Shown piece by piece: positions 1 to 11,700 of a stretch of DNA of 64,000 bases (positions within the stretch are counted from its first letter, which is position 1; the number at the start of each line of letters is the position of its first letter). A model generated the notes under the pieces. That model had not been told where the DNA came from, ran no database searches, and saw nothing but the letters and a program-made list of their open reading frames with translations. Source of the stretch: Pocillopora verrucosa (Eukaryota > Cnidaria > Anthozoa > Scleractinia > Pocilloporidae); NCBI RefSeq assembly GCF_036669915.1, contig NC_089315.1, forward strand, positions 8,645,611 to 8,709,610, in the 5' to 3' direction. The translations under genes and the position numbers were made by a program.

Positions 1-28
1 TTGTCACACAATAATTATTGTGTGACAA
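1..28. repeat. Perfect 28 bp palindrome at the window edge
   Basis: The first 28 bases are a perfect inverted repeat, TTGTCACACAATAA followed by its reverse complement. Half of the motif, GTTGTCACACAATAA, recurs inside the tandem repeat just downstream (near 212 and, as GTTGTCGCACAATAA, near 409), so the palindrome is probably part of the same repeat family that continues off the left edge. Confidence 0.85.
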
Positions 29-96
29 CAACACCGTTTGTGCGTTGACTTTTTACCAAGCGACTTGACTTAAATAAATAAGACCGATTGACATTA

Positions 97-478
97 GATC
101 CTTATAAACTTTGTTGCAAATAAAAGGAATTACTTTTTACTAAAGATCTTATCTAGAAAGCCAAGTTTTCTTAAAAAATCTGACCGACTGTCATGATGAG
201 TCTTTACAGTGTTGTTGTCACACAATAACTCGTTCGCGTCTGAAGCTGTTAGAGTCATTGGTGATGTTTACTTCGCTTTATTCGCCTTGAGATCCTTATA
301 AACTTTGTTGCAAATAAAAAGAATTGCTTTTTACTAAAGATCTTGTCCAGAAAGACAAGTTTTCTTTAAAAAATCTGAGCGATTGACATGATGAGTCTTT
401 ACGGTGTTGTTGTCGCACAATAATAATATCTCGTTTGCGTCTTTAGCTGTTATAGTCATTGGTGATGTTCACCAATGT
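97..478. repeat. Two-copy tandem repeat, period about 194 bp
   Basis: A unit beginning GATCCTTATAAACTTTGTTG starts at 97 and again at 291. Both copies then carry AAAGATCTT, a CAAGTTTTCTT segment, TGATGAGTCTTTAC, a GTTGTTGTC(A/G)CACAATAA segment and GTCATTGGTGATGTT. The copies differ by scattered substitutions and small indels, so this is an old duplication. Short TGTTCACCAA repeats follow at about 466-525. No protein-coding signal was seen in it. Confidence 0.8.
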
Positions 479-2218
479 TCACCAATGTTTAAGCTTCTGT
501 CTAATGTTCACCAATGTTCACCAGTGTTTTTTTACTACATATCGTTTACTTTTCTGCATGTTTAACTTCTAATAAGTTATATTGGATTGAGGACCAACTC
601 GCCAACGTCTTTACTCGATTTTATACGTCAGCGAGTTGGCGTCGGCGAGTTGACTGGATACCGATGGATGGGGCCAGGTCACATGGAGACATGGTGAGAC
701 CTGACTATGGGGACTTATCAGACCAGTCACCTTGGCTTGGTCACCTTAATTGCTGATGCTTTGCAGCTCTCTGATGTGACTTCCATGATAACTGTTGCTA
801 ATGGTGGTGACATACTTAGAATGTAAAGAGAGGTTTTGAAGCTAGTAGAGTAGAGCTCTTAATTGCACATTCATGCTAATTATGTATCAGACAGGAGTAA
901 GAGAGAGTCATTGTGTCCTTTGTGAATGCTGTATCATCTATGACATAAAGGCATTAACATATCCCAGTGTATCAACCTGTGCAATCACAAGTTATAAGAG
1001 ACAATATAAACAGGTTTGTGTCACATTTGAGGAATGCTCAGATGCAGGATGTTGAAGTCTGTACAAGTTTTTTTGTTTTTTTTTTAGCTGGTTTGAATAA
1101 GTTGCAAAAGTTGTTTTTCACTTTCCTGCAATTTGATTGGTTTCTTTTAACAAGCAATTGGTTGCTGAATTTTAGTAAAGCTTCCTCGTTGGCTGAGAAA
1201 AAGATGTGATTTAGAGCAAAAAATGGTGCAATTGATAAATAATTTGCTGATTCAGATGGTAAAATGTTCTCTCTTCAAAGGCAAAAATTTTCTTCTAAGT
1301 TTTCATGATGCACAAATCACACCTATGTAAGACATTTCTGCAGGGAATTTGTTTTTCATCACATCGCTAGAGACCATTTTAAAATGTTGGCAAGGTATTT
1401 ATTATCCTGCGTCACTGCAATAACTGAAACAAGGACAACATCATTAAATGGGCTAGTGGCTATTGAGCTAAAGATATTCTGAAAAAAACAAAAACAATAG
1501 GTACATGTACCACCAGAAAACATCACATCAAAAGTGGGTCGATTCTACTGTTACTTACCATCACTCACTCAATCATCCCCATAACATAGTGGCTTCGCCC
1601 TCTATTATATAAGAGGCAGTAGCCACAAAAATAGGCCCTCACACTTTTGTTCCTCACTGTTCAGTCCAGGTTGGGTCTAGATTTCACAGAAGTTTGCCAC
1701 CTCTACACATAACCCTCTTAGTTTGTTTAAACAGCAGGATAGTGGGCCTAATTACTACAGTTCACATCTTTCATGTGCCAATTAAAGACAGCTACAGAAG
1801 GGTCTCAGTCTGAGCCTGCAGGTGTACATCAGAGTGGTTGGTAGTGATATACTAACTGGTGCATTTGGTGGTTTTTTTGGCTGACTGGTTTCATTTAGTG
1901 AATTTGTGGCTTCACCCAGAGTAGGGAATTTCTAAGGGACAATTAACAAAGCTTTGCAAACTCTTTGAAAGAACTGAGACCAGTTTGTCTGAGTCATAAA
2001 TTTACTAGTATCCAAGGAGATAGTTGACCTGTGGTGCTGGCCAAGTAAAATAATTGGTTTGTCTGATACAAACAATGATTTGAAAAAGGTGGTTCAGCTG
2101 GGGCTGTTGTAAAATTCCATGAAGATGAGAGAACTGAAATAATCTACCTGAAGGACTTACATCTGATTTTTTTAACTTAGCATGCATTCATCCTATGTCC
2201 TCCAGAGTCTCCTACTAC
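479..2218. other. Gene-poor left flank
   Basis: Only short open frames occur here, with no conserved motif or convincing splice pattern. If the zinc-ribbon gene on the minus strand continues past 2219 by splicing, this stretch would be intron; otherwise it is intergenic. Confidence 0.5.
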
Positions 2219-4780
2219 TCATTTTACTTTAATCTTGAATTTGCCAATACCTGTGGCATCTGTAGGTTCACAACTATCTGTAGTCTCTGGCACACTTCCT
2301 GTGGAACTTTCTGTTGCACTGGTATTGGTGGTTGAGCATTCTTCTGTATCTGCTATTACAGAATTTGGAGCAGGAACACCCTTCTGTTCCTCCACTTGAT
2401 CCAACACAGTGAGGCTCTCTAAAGCTACAGTGTCAATATCACCAGCTTCACTTTCTAATTCAACAACAGATTTCCGTTTTGCTGGTTTTTCTTCTTGTGT
2501 ATTAATCTCTCTTTTTCTTTTTCCCTCGTCTGCAAAAAATGATAAGAATTATTAGTATTGAGGTAATATATTCATTCTTTAAAGATAAACAAAACATTGA
2601 CTCTAACAAAATATAACAGAGAACCACAATGAAATCGCATTAGAGCAAGGATTTTATACTGCATTGGGATTCCAAGATCCACATCCTTAAGGTCATTCTT
2701 GCAAACAACAGAAAACTGAACATAATAGCTACATGGTGCACATAACAATATAAGGAGTTTTGCTATATCTAATTACTTAATTGGTGATGGCCAAATTTGT
2801 TTACAACCTGTTTTAATTTAAATTATGCATTCATGATTCATTCTACACTTTTTGCTCTTCATTACCAGAAAATAAATTTTCATCAGAGTTCAATAATCAG
2901 TCTAATTACAGTGAATGTGCAATCATGCTTGGAAAATAAACAAGCGTGTTAATTTTGGAGTTATCAATGATGATTTTACATAGAGATGAACATTCATTAA
3001 GGCAAATGTAGTCTCACTTCAATGGAAATAGTGGTTGTTGAAGATGATGTAGCAACAATTTCTTCCTCTTAATATACACCAGCTCATTTGGGTTAAGTAA
3101 CTGTTGAGCTTGAGCCAGGAAGTTCGTCATTGAATGCTCATCCCACCAACTATACAAGTGTAATGGACCAAGCCAGCAGCTGGAGACACAGCCATTTAAG
3201 TTATCATCACATTTCTTCCACACTGACAAAGGACTTGTCTGTATGCACTTTCACCGACTTTGGTTGGCCCATTGCTTCTAGTAGTCCATATACTGTATCT
3301 GCATTCATCAATAAATATGGAATGATGAATAATTCTGTTCATCATGAAAAAGTTCTGCAATCAGCCTGACTTTGGATGACATCTGGCCTGTTTCGATCAG
3401 CTAGTAGTAGCCTCACAAGTTTAACATGTATTGTAATACAGCCAAGAGCTTTTCCAACTGTCCTGTTTTGTACATGGCTTAGCTTGAAGTCTTATTCAAA
3501 GCTCTTGGTTAATCTAATGCAAAGTAAGTATGCAGTTCTCATCCACTATCTCACTGAGGCACTCCTTCATTCCCTCATCCAACTTCACATTATTCCAGCC
3601 ACCACGTTGTTTCTCATGTGTACATCCCTCTTGGATGCATGTTGCTACATTAATGTTTCTAGCCATGTTATAATTTGCACCAAATGCATATTCTTTCCTG
3701 TTGCTCATTTGGGATATGATTTTCAAGCTGTCATTCAACCCTATGCTCCATTCTATGAGACTACTTTCCTGATGTAAACATACAATCTAAAGTTTTTCAC
3801 TGCAAACTAATATTTGTTTCCTATGTCATGCAGCCTATCACTTGTGCATAATTTCCATCTGTAATTAGTGCTAATGAGTTCAGTTTTAAATGGGTGTAAT
3901 CTGGAATGATAATAGGCTTCAGATACCAAGAATGAAGGTGGAGTTTCCAGTGTGTTGTGAAAATGAGACCACTGTATGTAAGAATATTCAATGTTCTCTC
4001 TGCTCTGAGCTGATTCAGTTTCAATCTGTGCTAAATATTGCACCACAAACCACCACAAACGTATTACTAAGACAAAATGAAAGCTAGGAAAAAAATGTTA
4101 TTGGAGACATGCATATAAAATCTAAAACATTGTTACACTTGCTACAATAGAAAATCAATAAATTAATTCAAACTTAAAAATTAAATAAACGTCAATAAAT
4201 CAATAAAGCCACAGGCACACAGGCACACAGGCATCCAACGGAATATCGATGGTAGCGAATTAACTAAATTCAGACAAAATCAATTCTGTGTTGCTTTCGA
4301 CCTACTTTGAGGAGTCTAATATCTTAACCTGACGTCAGTGGAGAGGTGAAATTATCATTTAATCGTGGTGATTTTAACAACGCAAAAGAAAACTAAAGAA
4401 TGAATTGTCCAGCACTGAAGAAGTTTAGAGATGTGAAAGTGAAAGTAACATTTTTAAGTCATAAAAGAGAACTTCATGACATAATTTTTGTCCATGTAAA
4501 TTTCTCTTCACTAAACGAACGCTTTGATCGACAATCGGGTTTGCCTGATTTGGTAGGTAGGTAAAGGAGAAAAGAGCGATAAGATCTTACCAAGTGGAGC
4601 GTCTGAATTGTTGTCGACTTTGGATTTCTGTGCCTCCCGCGATAACTCTTTCGCATCTTCCGTCACGTTATGAACAGGAGGCGACGATGTTTCTTCGTTT
4701 GTCTCCAATTTTGTGCCACATTTAAAGCAGAAGGCATGCTCTGTTACGGAAGTTGTGTTTTTGCACTTAGGACATTGCAT
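2219..4780 (-). CDS. Zinc-ribbon protein, N-terminal exons (RNF213-like start)
   Basis: Two exons join in frame: 4591-4780 (ATG at 4778-4780, donor GTAAGA) and 2219-2529 (acceptor TTTTGCAG). Read to the stop at 2219 the product is about 166 residues. It begins MQCPKCKN and has a CPKC...CFKC zinc ribbon within the first 20 or so residues, then an acidic, Lys/Arg-rich, Ser/Thr-rich disordered linker. A ribbon at the extreme N-terminus followed by such a linker is how vertebrate RNF213 begins, so this may be the start of an RNF213-type E3 ligase. That identity is inference. The stop sits just after AAA-GTAAAA, which could instead be a splice donor, in which case the gene continues off the left edge. 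Confidence 0.5.
3000..4060 (-). pseudogene. Degenerate coding-like tract inside the intron
   Basis: On the minus strand several frames alternate here with protein-like composition but frequent stops and frame changes, for example a 71-residue frame at 3014-3229, a 74-residue frame at 3514-3738 and frames of 67 and 83 residues at 3807-4058. The tract lies in the intron between the two zinc-ribbon exons. It looks like a decayed gene or transposon fragment on the same strand, but I do not recognise the family. Confidence 0.25.
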
Positions 4781-5564
4781 TGTTCGGATCTCACGATCAA
4801 TTTAGGTCGCTAACGAACAGAAATGTTCTCCTGTGTTCAGCATCTCGCTATCTTCGTGGCAAATAGCGTTCTTGGAAAGACGGAAGTGGATTCCTGGAAA
4901 CGAATCCACTTAGAAAAACATGGGGAAGACCCTGGGAACGGCACTGTCATAAATATTTGCCGCCTCCTCTTATCAAAAACGAATAGACACGCCGTTCTTG
5001 TCCTCTTCGTCATTGTGTTCCTTACTTCAAGCGTCAAATTTAAGTTTTAAAAGATTAAGTCCTCTTAAATCTGAGTTTTAAAAACATTCCCGACGTTCTC
5101 CTGTAGCAACTCCTTGAAAACACCTGGGTCGGGTTGTTCAAAGCTGGGTTAAGATAACTCAGGGTTAGTGTGAAATCTGATTTCAGATCTGATAGCTTTA
5201 AAAGAAAATTCAGTCGAATTCTTTTTGTCTAGAATATTATTATTTGATGCTCTAAAAATAAGACAGGAAATTATCCCAAAAAGGCTTTTGAATAAAGGAA
5301 TAAAGAAACCCAGGTTAAAATTTAACATTGGATTAGCGTTAAACGGCCTTCGAACAACTGGGCCCTGTTCTGCAGGTCATCCAGGTAAACTTCTTGTACA
5401 TCCTAAAGGTGCACACTCCAGGTGTGATCGACAGAAAGCAGGAAGATTAACAGAAATTATTTAAAGTGAAAAAGTTGATACTGCCCACTCCCCCCATCCC
5501 ATACTAACGTGTTCTGATCTGGTATAGGAGTCACGTTTCACTGAATTAGCAGTTTTTTAATGCA

Positions 5565-5580
5565 TCACGTGACCTATATA
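5565..5580 (+). promoter_or_regulatory. Candidate WHRN promoter: E-box plus TATA-like motif
   Basis: TCACGTGA (5565-5572), a symmetric E-box of the USF/MITF type, is followed at once by CTATATA (5574-5580), about 160 bp before the WHRN start codon. Spacing and orientation fit a core promoter, but no transcript evidence is available. The 4781-5564 stretch upstream holds no gene I can support. Confidence 0.35.
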
Positions 5581-5736
5581 GCCGCTCAACTTAATTTAGA
5601 AGAATTGTTTGGGCTTAGAAAACAAGCGAACCCTGATGACAATGGCGCGTGTGCGAGACACTCCGTTCCAAGGACAGTCCTTGAAAATCGCATTTGCTGT
5701 CGCATAGCTTGAATCTACCTTGAAGATACAAAGAAT

Positions 5737-8700
5737 ATGGGAGATATTTCGGCACAACATTCGCCGCAAAGGAGACGAAGGAAAATTTCACAGTATGTTC
5801 GCGAACTTTATACTACATTAACCAATATACTCGACGACCAAGATCGAACCTTACTAATTCAATCACTGAATCAATATCAGAGAGATAGAAATGTAAACAA
5901 TCTTGTTTCAACTCTAAAGTCGATCCTCGATACTTCAACGAAAAGAGAAGTATATCCGTTATTACGGCAGGTAGTTCCACACAATGACCAAGAGAAATTT
6001 AATATACTTTGGCACAGTCACGAGCATCCTAAGCCTCGCCAGCGTTCCAAATCGCCCGCTCGATCGCCGGCAAATCTTCACAGGATTCCTGCCTCATCGA
6101 GTCTACCAGATAACCTTCATAGGCACGTATCGGACTCGGGAATCGATCTGTCAAACATGACACAGTTCAGTTCTTCACGGGATGCTAAACATCCCATCAA
6201 GCGATTGTCTATTAAGCGACCTTCAAACTCTGGATTTGGGTTTTATATTCGTGGAGGATCTGAACATGGCGTTGGTTTGTATGTTTCCTCTGTGGATACA
6301 AATTCTGTTGCCGAAGCCGCCGGCATGTTACCTGGAGATCATATTATTCAAGTCAATGGCACGAAATTTGACGGACTGACACACGCGCAAGCTGTCAAGG
6401 TAACAACAAAAAATTGTTAATGGCCAGCTTTAAGTTAAAATGTGATTTCAATAATCTTTGATGTGACGAATTGCCTCTCTAAAAACCAATGTAAAAGCCA
6501 TTTATTCATGGTGTTAAAAGGATTTAAGGTTTCCTTTCTGAAACTCGATGGGAAGTTATAGAAATGTGATCATTTCTCAAGAGGTAAGCAGAAGAATTCG
6601 AAGATATGTTTTGTTTGTGTTCGATGAAGTGTGTCTTAACCTCCTTGGGTGGGTTTTGTATTCATCACCAACGAGTGTAGTTAGTATCTTTACGACTGAG
6701 GACTTTTTCTTTTGAAGTATATCAGTAGTTAAACTATAGTTTACGGACCTACAATGTATTCGAAACTTGAGGAAAACTTCATGCATGTTCTCCTAATGAG
6801 AGTCGTACGAGATGTTAATTACTATGGTACTGTCTGTAGTGAGAAATGTTTGTTTTGATGTTCAGAAGTGCTATAAATTACAGGAGTTTCTAAACAATCT
6901 AAAAATTTCAAGTTCCTTCTCGATCTAAAACGTATAACCTTTTTGATTTGATTGTCATGGTTTCCGCATAGTACAAGTTATTGGGTTGCTTCATTTGAGT
7001 TTGTGAATTTTCATATATCTAAAAAGCTGTACAACTTGTTGATGACTACTCGGGACTGCACATCAAAACGCTCTCTAGAAGTTAAACGAATTATTTAACC
7101 TTTTTTCTCTAACTAGTCAAAAAACCTTTGGAAAAAGTGGCTACTAAATATGTCAACATAAACAATATATGCAGGTATTTTTCCAACCACAGATAAGAAA
7201 TATACCTAAAATAAAAGTGCATTTAGACTGGTAGTGAGAAATAATTATGTTGTAAACATTCTGTTTTGTTTTGTTTTGTTTTTTTCATTTCTCTATAGAA
7301 TATTCAACATAGCAAGAAGCTTAATCTGACAGTCCAGTCAGTTGGTCGTATTCCTGATAGTTTTGTTGCTGAGTCAACTTGCAAATGGGTGGACACAAGG
7401 GGTCACAGAACCTCACCTCCACCTGGAGTTGACTCAAATGGGCGTATCTTAACAGCTGATGGCATCCATAAAAGTGATTTAAGACTTCTAGGAGATGATG
7501 ATGAACGGAAGGTCAGTTTTGTTTCTTTCTCTTGGTGATAATACTTGTCAGTTTGAATTGATGTACATCTAATTTGGTATTATATATACCACAATGGTGA
7601 ATAGTGCTTTTCACATGCGCTGATTGACTAGTTCAGAAATGGTGAGTCAGTACCATTCACCTCCATATATGTTAACAGAAAAGAAAAAATTTTGGTTTTT
7701 GGGTGGTATGTACTAAAAAAAATTTTAACCTTGGTGTCCTTGTGAGTGATAGATATTTACTCCACTTGGCTGAATAATTGTGAAATTTCTAAACCATAAC
7801 TGTTTATAGATAAGAGCATAAAAAGTACTGAGTTGGAGTTCAAAATTTGGACCCCAAAATTAACTCAATTACATCCACAAAGCTTTGACATATAAGATCT
7901 TTTTTTTTTAGTGTGTGTCAGCTAATAAATGTACAGGTCTCAATGATATGTTTGAATAGAAGAATGCCCCTAGACTCTCAATGAACTTTGTTACCAATAC
8001 ATTTATTAGGTGCATGTAAATGTTATTATCAGTATATTATAACTGGTCAGTTTGTGTGTATGTTTTCTTTTGCAGGTGAACATATTTGTGGAGGATGGTA
8101 CAAAGTTGGGGTTAATGATTCGGGGGGGTGCTGAGTATGGATTAGGAATTTTTATAGCTGGCATAGACCCTTACTGTATTGCTGAACAAGCTGGACTCAA
8201 GGTCAGGCAATATGAATTTGTTTTGTTGGCATAAAATCTGAAGCAACATTAAGGTTTCAATTGTTTATAACTGAGAGGCATGAAATGTTGTCTGAAAGAA
8301 AAAGCTTTCTTTCCAAGGAAATTGTGCTCTGATTCAAGGTATTTTCCTTATTTTGAAATAACCCTTAGTAATTTGATTTTCAGTTACATTTACTTAAAAT
8401 TATGAGCACAAATATGTTTTGATCCTACTTCAGTATGGTTTCAAAATTTTCAGACCTGCATCAGATTAATCTTGTGCAAAAACAAGTTGAACCAAAGCAT
8501 ACATTCATTTGTACGTGTATGATTCAGAACCAGTATCTTGAAGAAGAACCTTTTTAGGTTTTAGGCTGTTGGGAAATATCTCAGAATTTTTAAAATTTGA
8601 AATTGTGAACCAGTTTCTGCATATTGGCAAGATTCAATTGTTATCTAAAGGAGGACTTTTTAATTTCTTCGGAAGGCTGGAGATCAAATCCTTGATGTAA

Positions 8701-11700
8701 ATGGACAGAGTTTTCTAAACATCACTCACAAAAAGGCGGTGAAGGTTCTAAAATCAACCAGAAACATGATAATAACTTTGAAAGACATTGGCAGGTTACC
8801 ATTCACCAGGGTAACTCATGACAAAACAAGATGGATAACACAACCTACTAAAAATGGCCAGATTCAACGGTATGTGTCATGTACACATCATGTACACATC
8901 ATGTACACATGTTGGCTCACTGTTGGATTTTTTCTTGCTCCTTTTACATTATTTGTAGCTAGTTATGCCTGCATGATAAATGTATTAAAGCAATAAATCA
9001 AAGCAAAACCATTACATAATGATATATATTATCAGCTGGAAAGAGGCTGGAAATGAATAGGAGATGTTAGTTATTCAATGTTGTTGATATTAATTTCAAA
9101 ATGCAAGCACTCCAAAAACATTTTGCCCTTTACGCAAGGTAGTTATTACATGGTAAATTACTTAAGACTCTTAAAATGTTGACAAAATAGTTTTGCAAGC
9201 AACACATCACTAACAAAATATAAAGTTAGTTTCAATTTTTTTTCACACCAACTTAAATGCTTGGGGAAATAAGTGAAAAATTATAAATTTGAAATGCTCT
9301 TTAATCAGGATTTCTTTATTTCAATATATTAAGGAATTGGGAAGAACTTTTTTTAATACTTTCCCTGTTTAAATATCTTGTTATATGCTTTTTTTGTCTC
9401 TTTTAGATAGTTTGTATCTACAGCATGTGTAATAGAGTATAGGCCAATCATAAATTCTTGAAGCAGTTTGTCTATAATTTTCCCTTAAAGCAGTAAAGCT
9501 GCAACATAAATTTATGGAGGAGAAGACTCAATTTGAATACACAATTTAAACATGCATCACAACTATCATTTGAATATTCTCTCTACACAAGGAAATTAAT
9601 ATAAAACTGTTCAACTCTGATATAAAACTGCCATAAATAATCACTATTCTCTTTAAGCTTCACTGTTCTTTTTTTCATTATCTTTCCTAAGTCTTTCATG
9701 ACAGTTATTTTGACTGTTTTGTATGGTCAGTGATAATTTACATGACATATTCATCTATCTGATGTCCTGCTAAAAATTAACATCCATCTCTCCTAATTAT
9801 TTCACTGACATTATGACTTTCTCTTTGGTGTGAAATATAACTCACAAAATGTCTTCTTTGTTTCGCTCCTTGCACATGTTAATTTGCCATTATTATGCAG
9901 TGTTCCTGAGGTCACTCACATTACAGAGGTTGAGGTTCATGCACCTTCCGGCTCTGCCCTTGAAGGCCAACCACCTCAATCTTCTAGGTAGTTTACTCTA
10001 ACTTTATTCTCAGATTGTATTTTTCTCTCAGAGTAATTATGGCAGAGTCAACACTTTTAGCTATTTGTGAGTTAAATTGAAGTTTAGTCAATGGTGAATT
10101 TACCAGTACCTGACTGAAAATGATCTAACAAAATTTCTTTAGCCTGTCACATTTCTCATTTTACATTTGATTCAATGGGTTTTGTTTAAGTTTTGTTTTA
10201 TTAAGGGGGGTATTTATTGCAAACTTGTTTTTAAGGAGATTTCATTACCACCTTAATGCACATGTATTATTGTAACAAAATTAACTTGCCCAGGAGATTC
10301 CCATTCTTTGTTAGTTGGTTACATGTATGTCTGAGGACCCATAATGTCTTTAAACCAGTTAAGTATTACTACTGGTTCATGTACATGTAAATGCAATAAT
10401 GAAAATCTTAAGAAGTTCTGCATTTTGAAGAAGAGGTTGTGAGACACCCACCTAGTGGAACAGGAGACATCAGCTAAAACAAAGTAATGTGATCATTATA
10501 ATCATGGTAACTTGGTGAGCTGGAATACACACTGCCTTAAGAGCTTGATTTACAAATGTCATGCAAGTACATGTAATTGTAAGATTGGGTGCAAAATGTT
10601 ATGAGAATATGTATTCTCTATTTGTGATCTAATAGTATGCTTCTTTTGCTTTTATTTCATAAAAAGACGACATACAGCACATGGAAGAATGACTGGTGAT
10701 AGTGACACTGAGGTGTATAATTTTTTTCATGACTATATAATGGAAACACACTATGAGATGATTTGTATAGTATGTACATGGAAATATTTCATAAATGAAT
10801 TGAAATGAACTGTACCTTATCATCAATAGTTGGGTTACAAAATGTATGTAATTTACTGTAATGAACCAAACTTACATGAAGATCATAATTGTACAGACAC
10901 CACATATGGCATCTTCAAAAAGCCTCTTCTGTTAAGCTGAAAATGACAGTAGTACTTAGTACTTAGATACATTGGGTACATGTAAATTACCAAAATTGTG
11001 TAAGTCATGTATTATATGCACTGTACATGTGGCTGTTATACACTTAGCCAGTAGGATGAAGAAATTGTAGAAACAATATATTTTACACTTCTTGAAGCGT
11101 CACCTTAATTAATAATTCTTTTGTAGTCTTATTCAATGACACATAAACTTGTAGAGTCACTTTCATGGTTAATTCTTTGGTAGTCTTATTAGGTGACACA
11201 TGAATTTGCAAAATTTATTTCATTTTGGTCTTCTTTAGCCTTCGATGTTTCATCATGGGATTGCAGGATCTCAAGTCCTTTATAGTGGGGGACTTCCATT
11301 ACAGAAGAACCTAATAACAGAACAAGCTAGGCAAATCCTTAGTGATAATGAGTTAGAAACCTTGACTTATTACTTGGAGGAGTACTGCAAGGGTTTCATC
11401 AACATCAATGCTTTTGTTCTTGCCATGTTTGATCTGCTTGACACTCCAGCTAAGGCAGGTTTTTGAGTTTTCTTAGAAATGTATATGTAAATTATTGTTT
11501 GTTTTCAAAGTATCTAAATTTTAAATTGGTTAGGAGGTGTAGTGGCTTCATATTGGATTTAATGGTCTTGTTTGAAGCCCTTATGTGCACCAGTGTCTTG
11601 TGATTTTGGCAACCTATTTTACTCCCACAGTGACCCTATCCAGTAGCAAACTTGTAGGGAAACCTAATGAAATGGTGGGGTTATACACCCAGGATGAATC

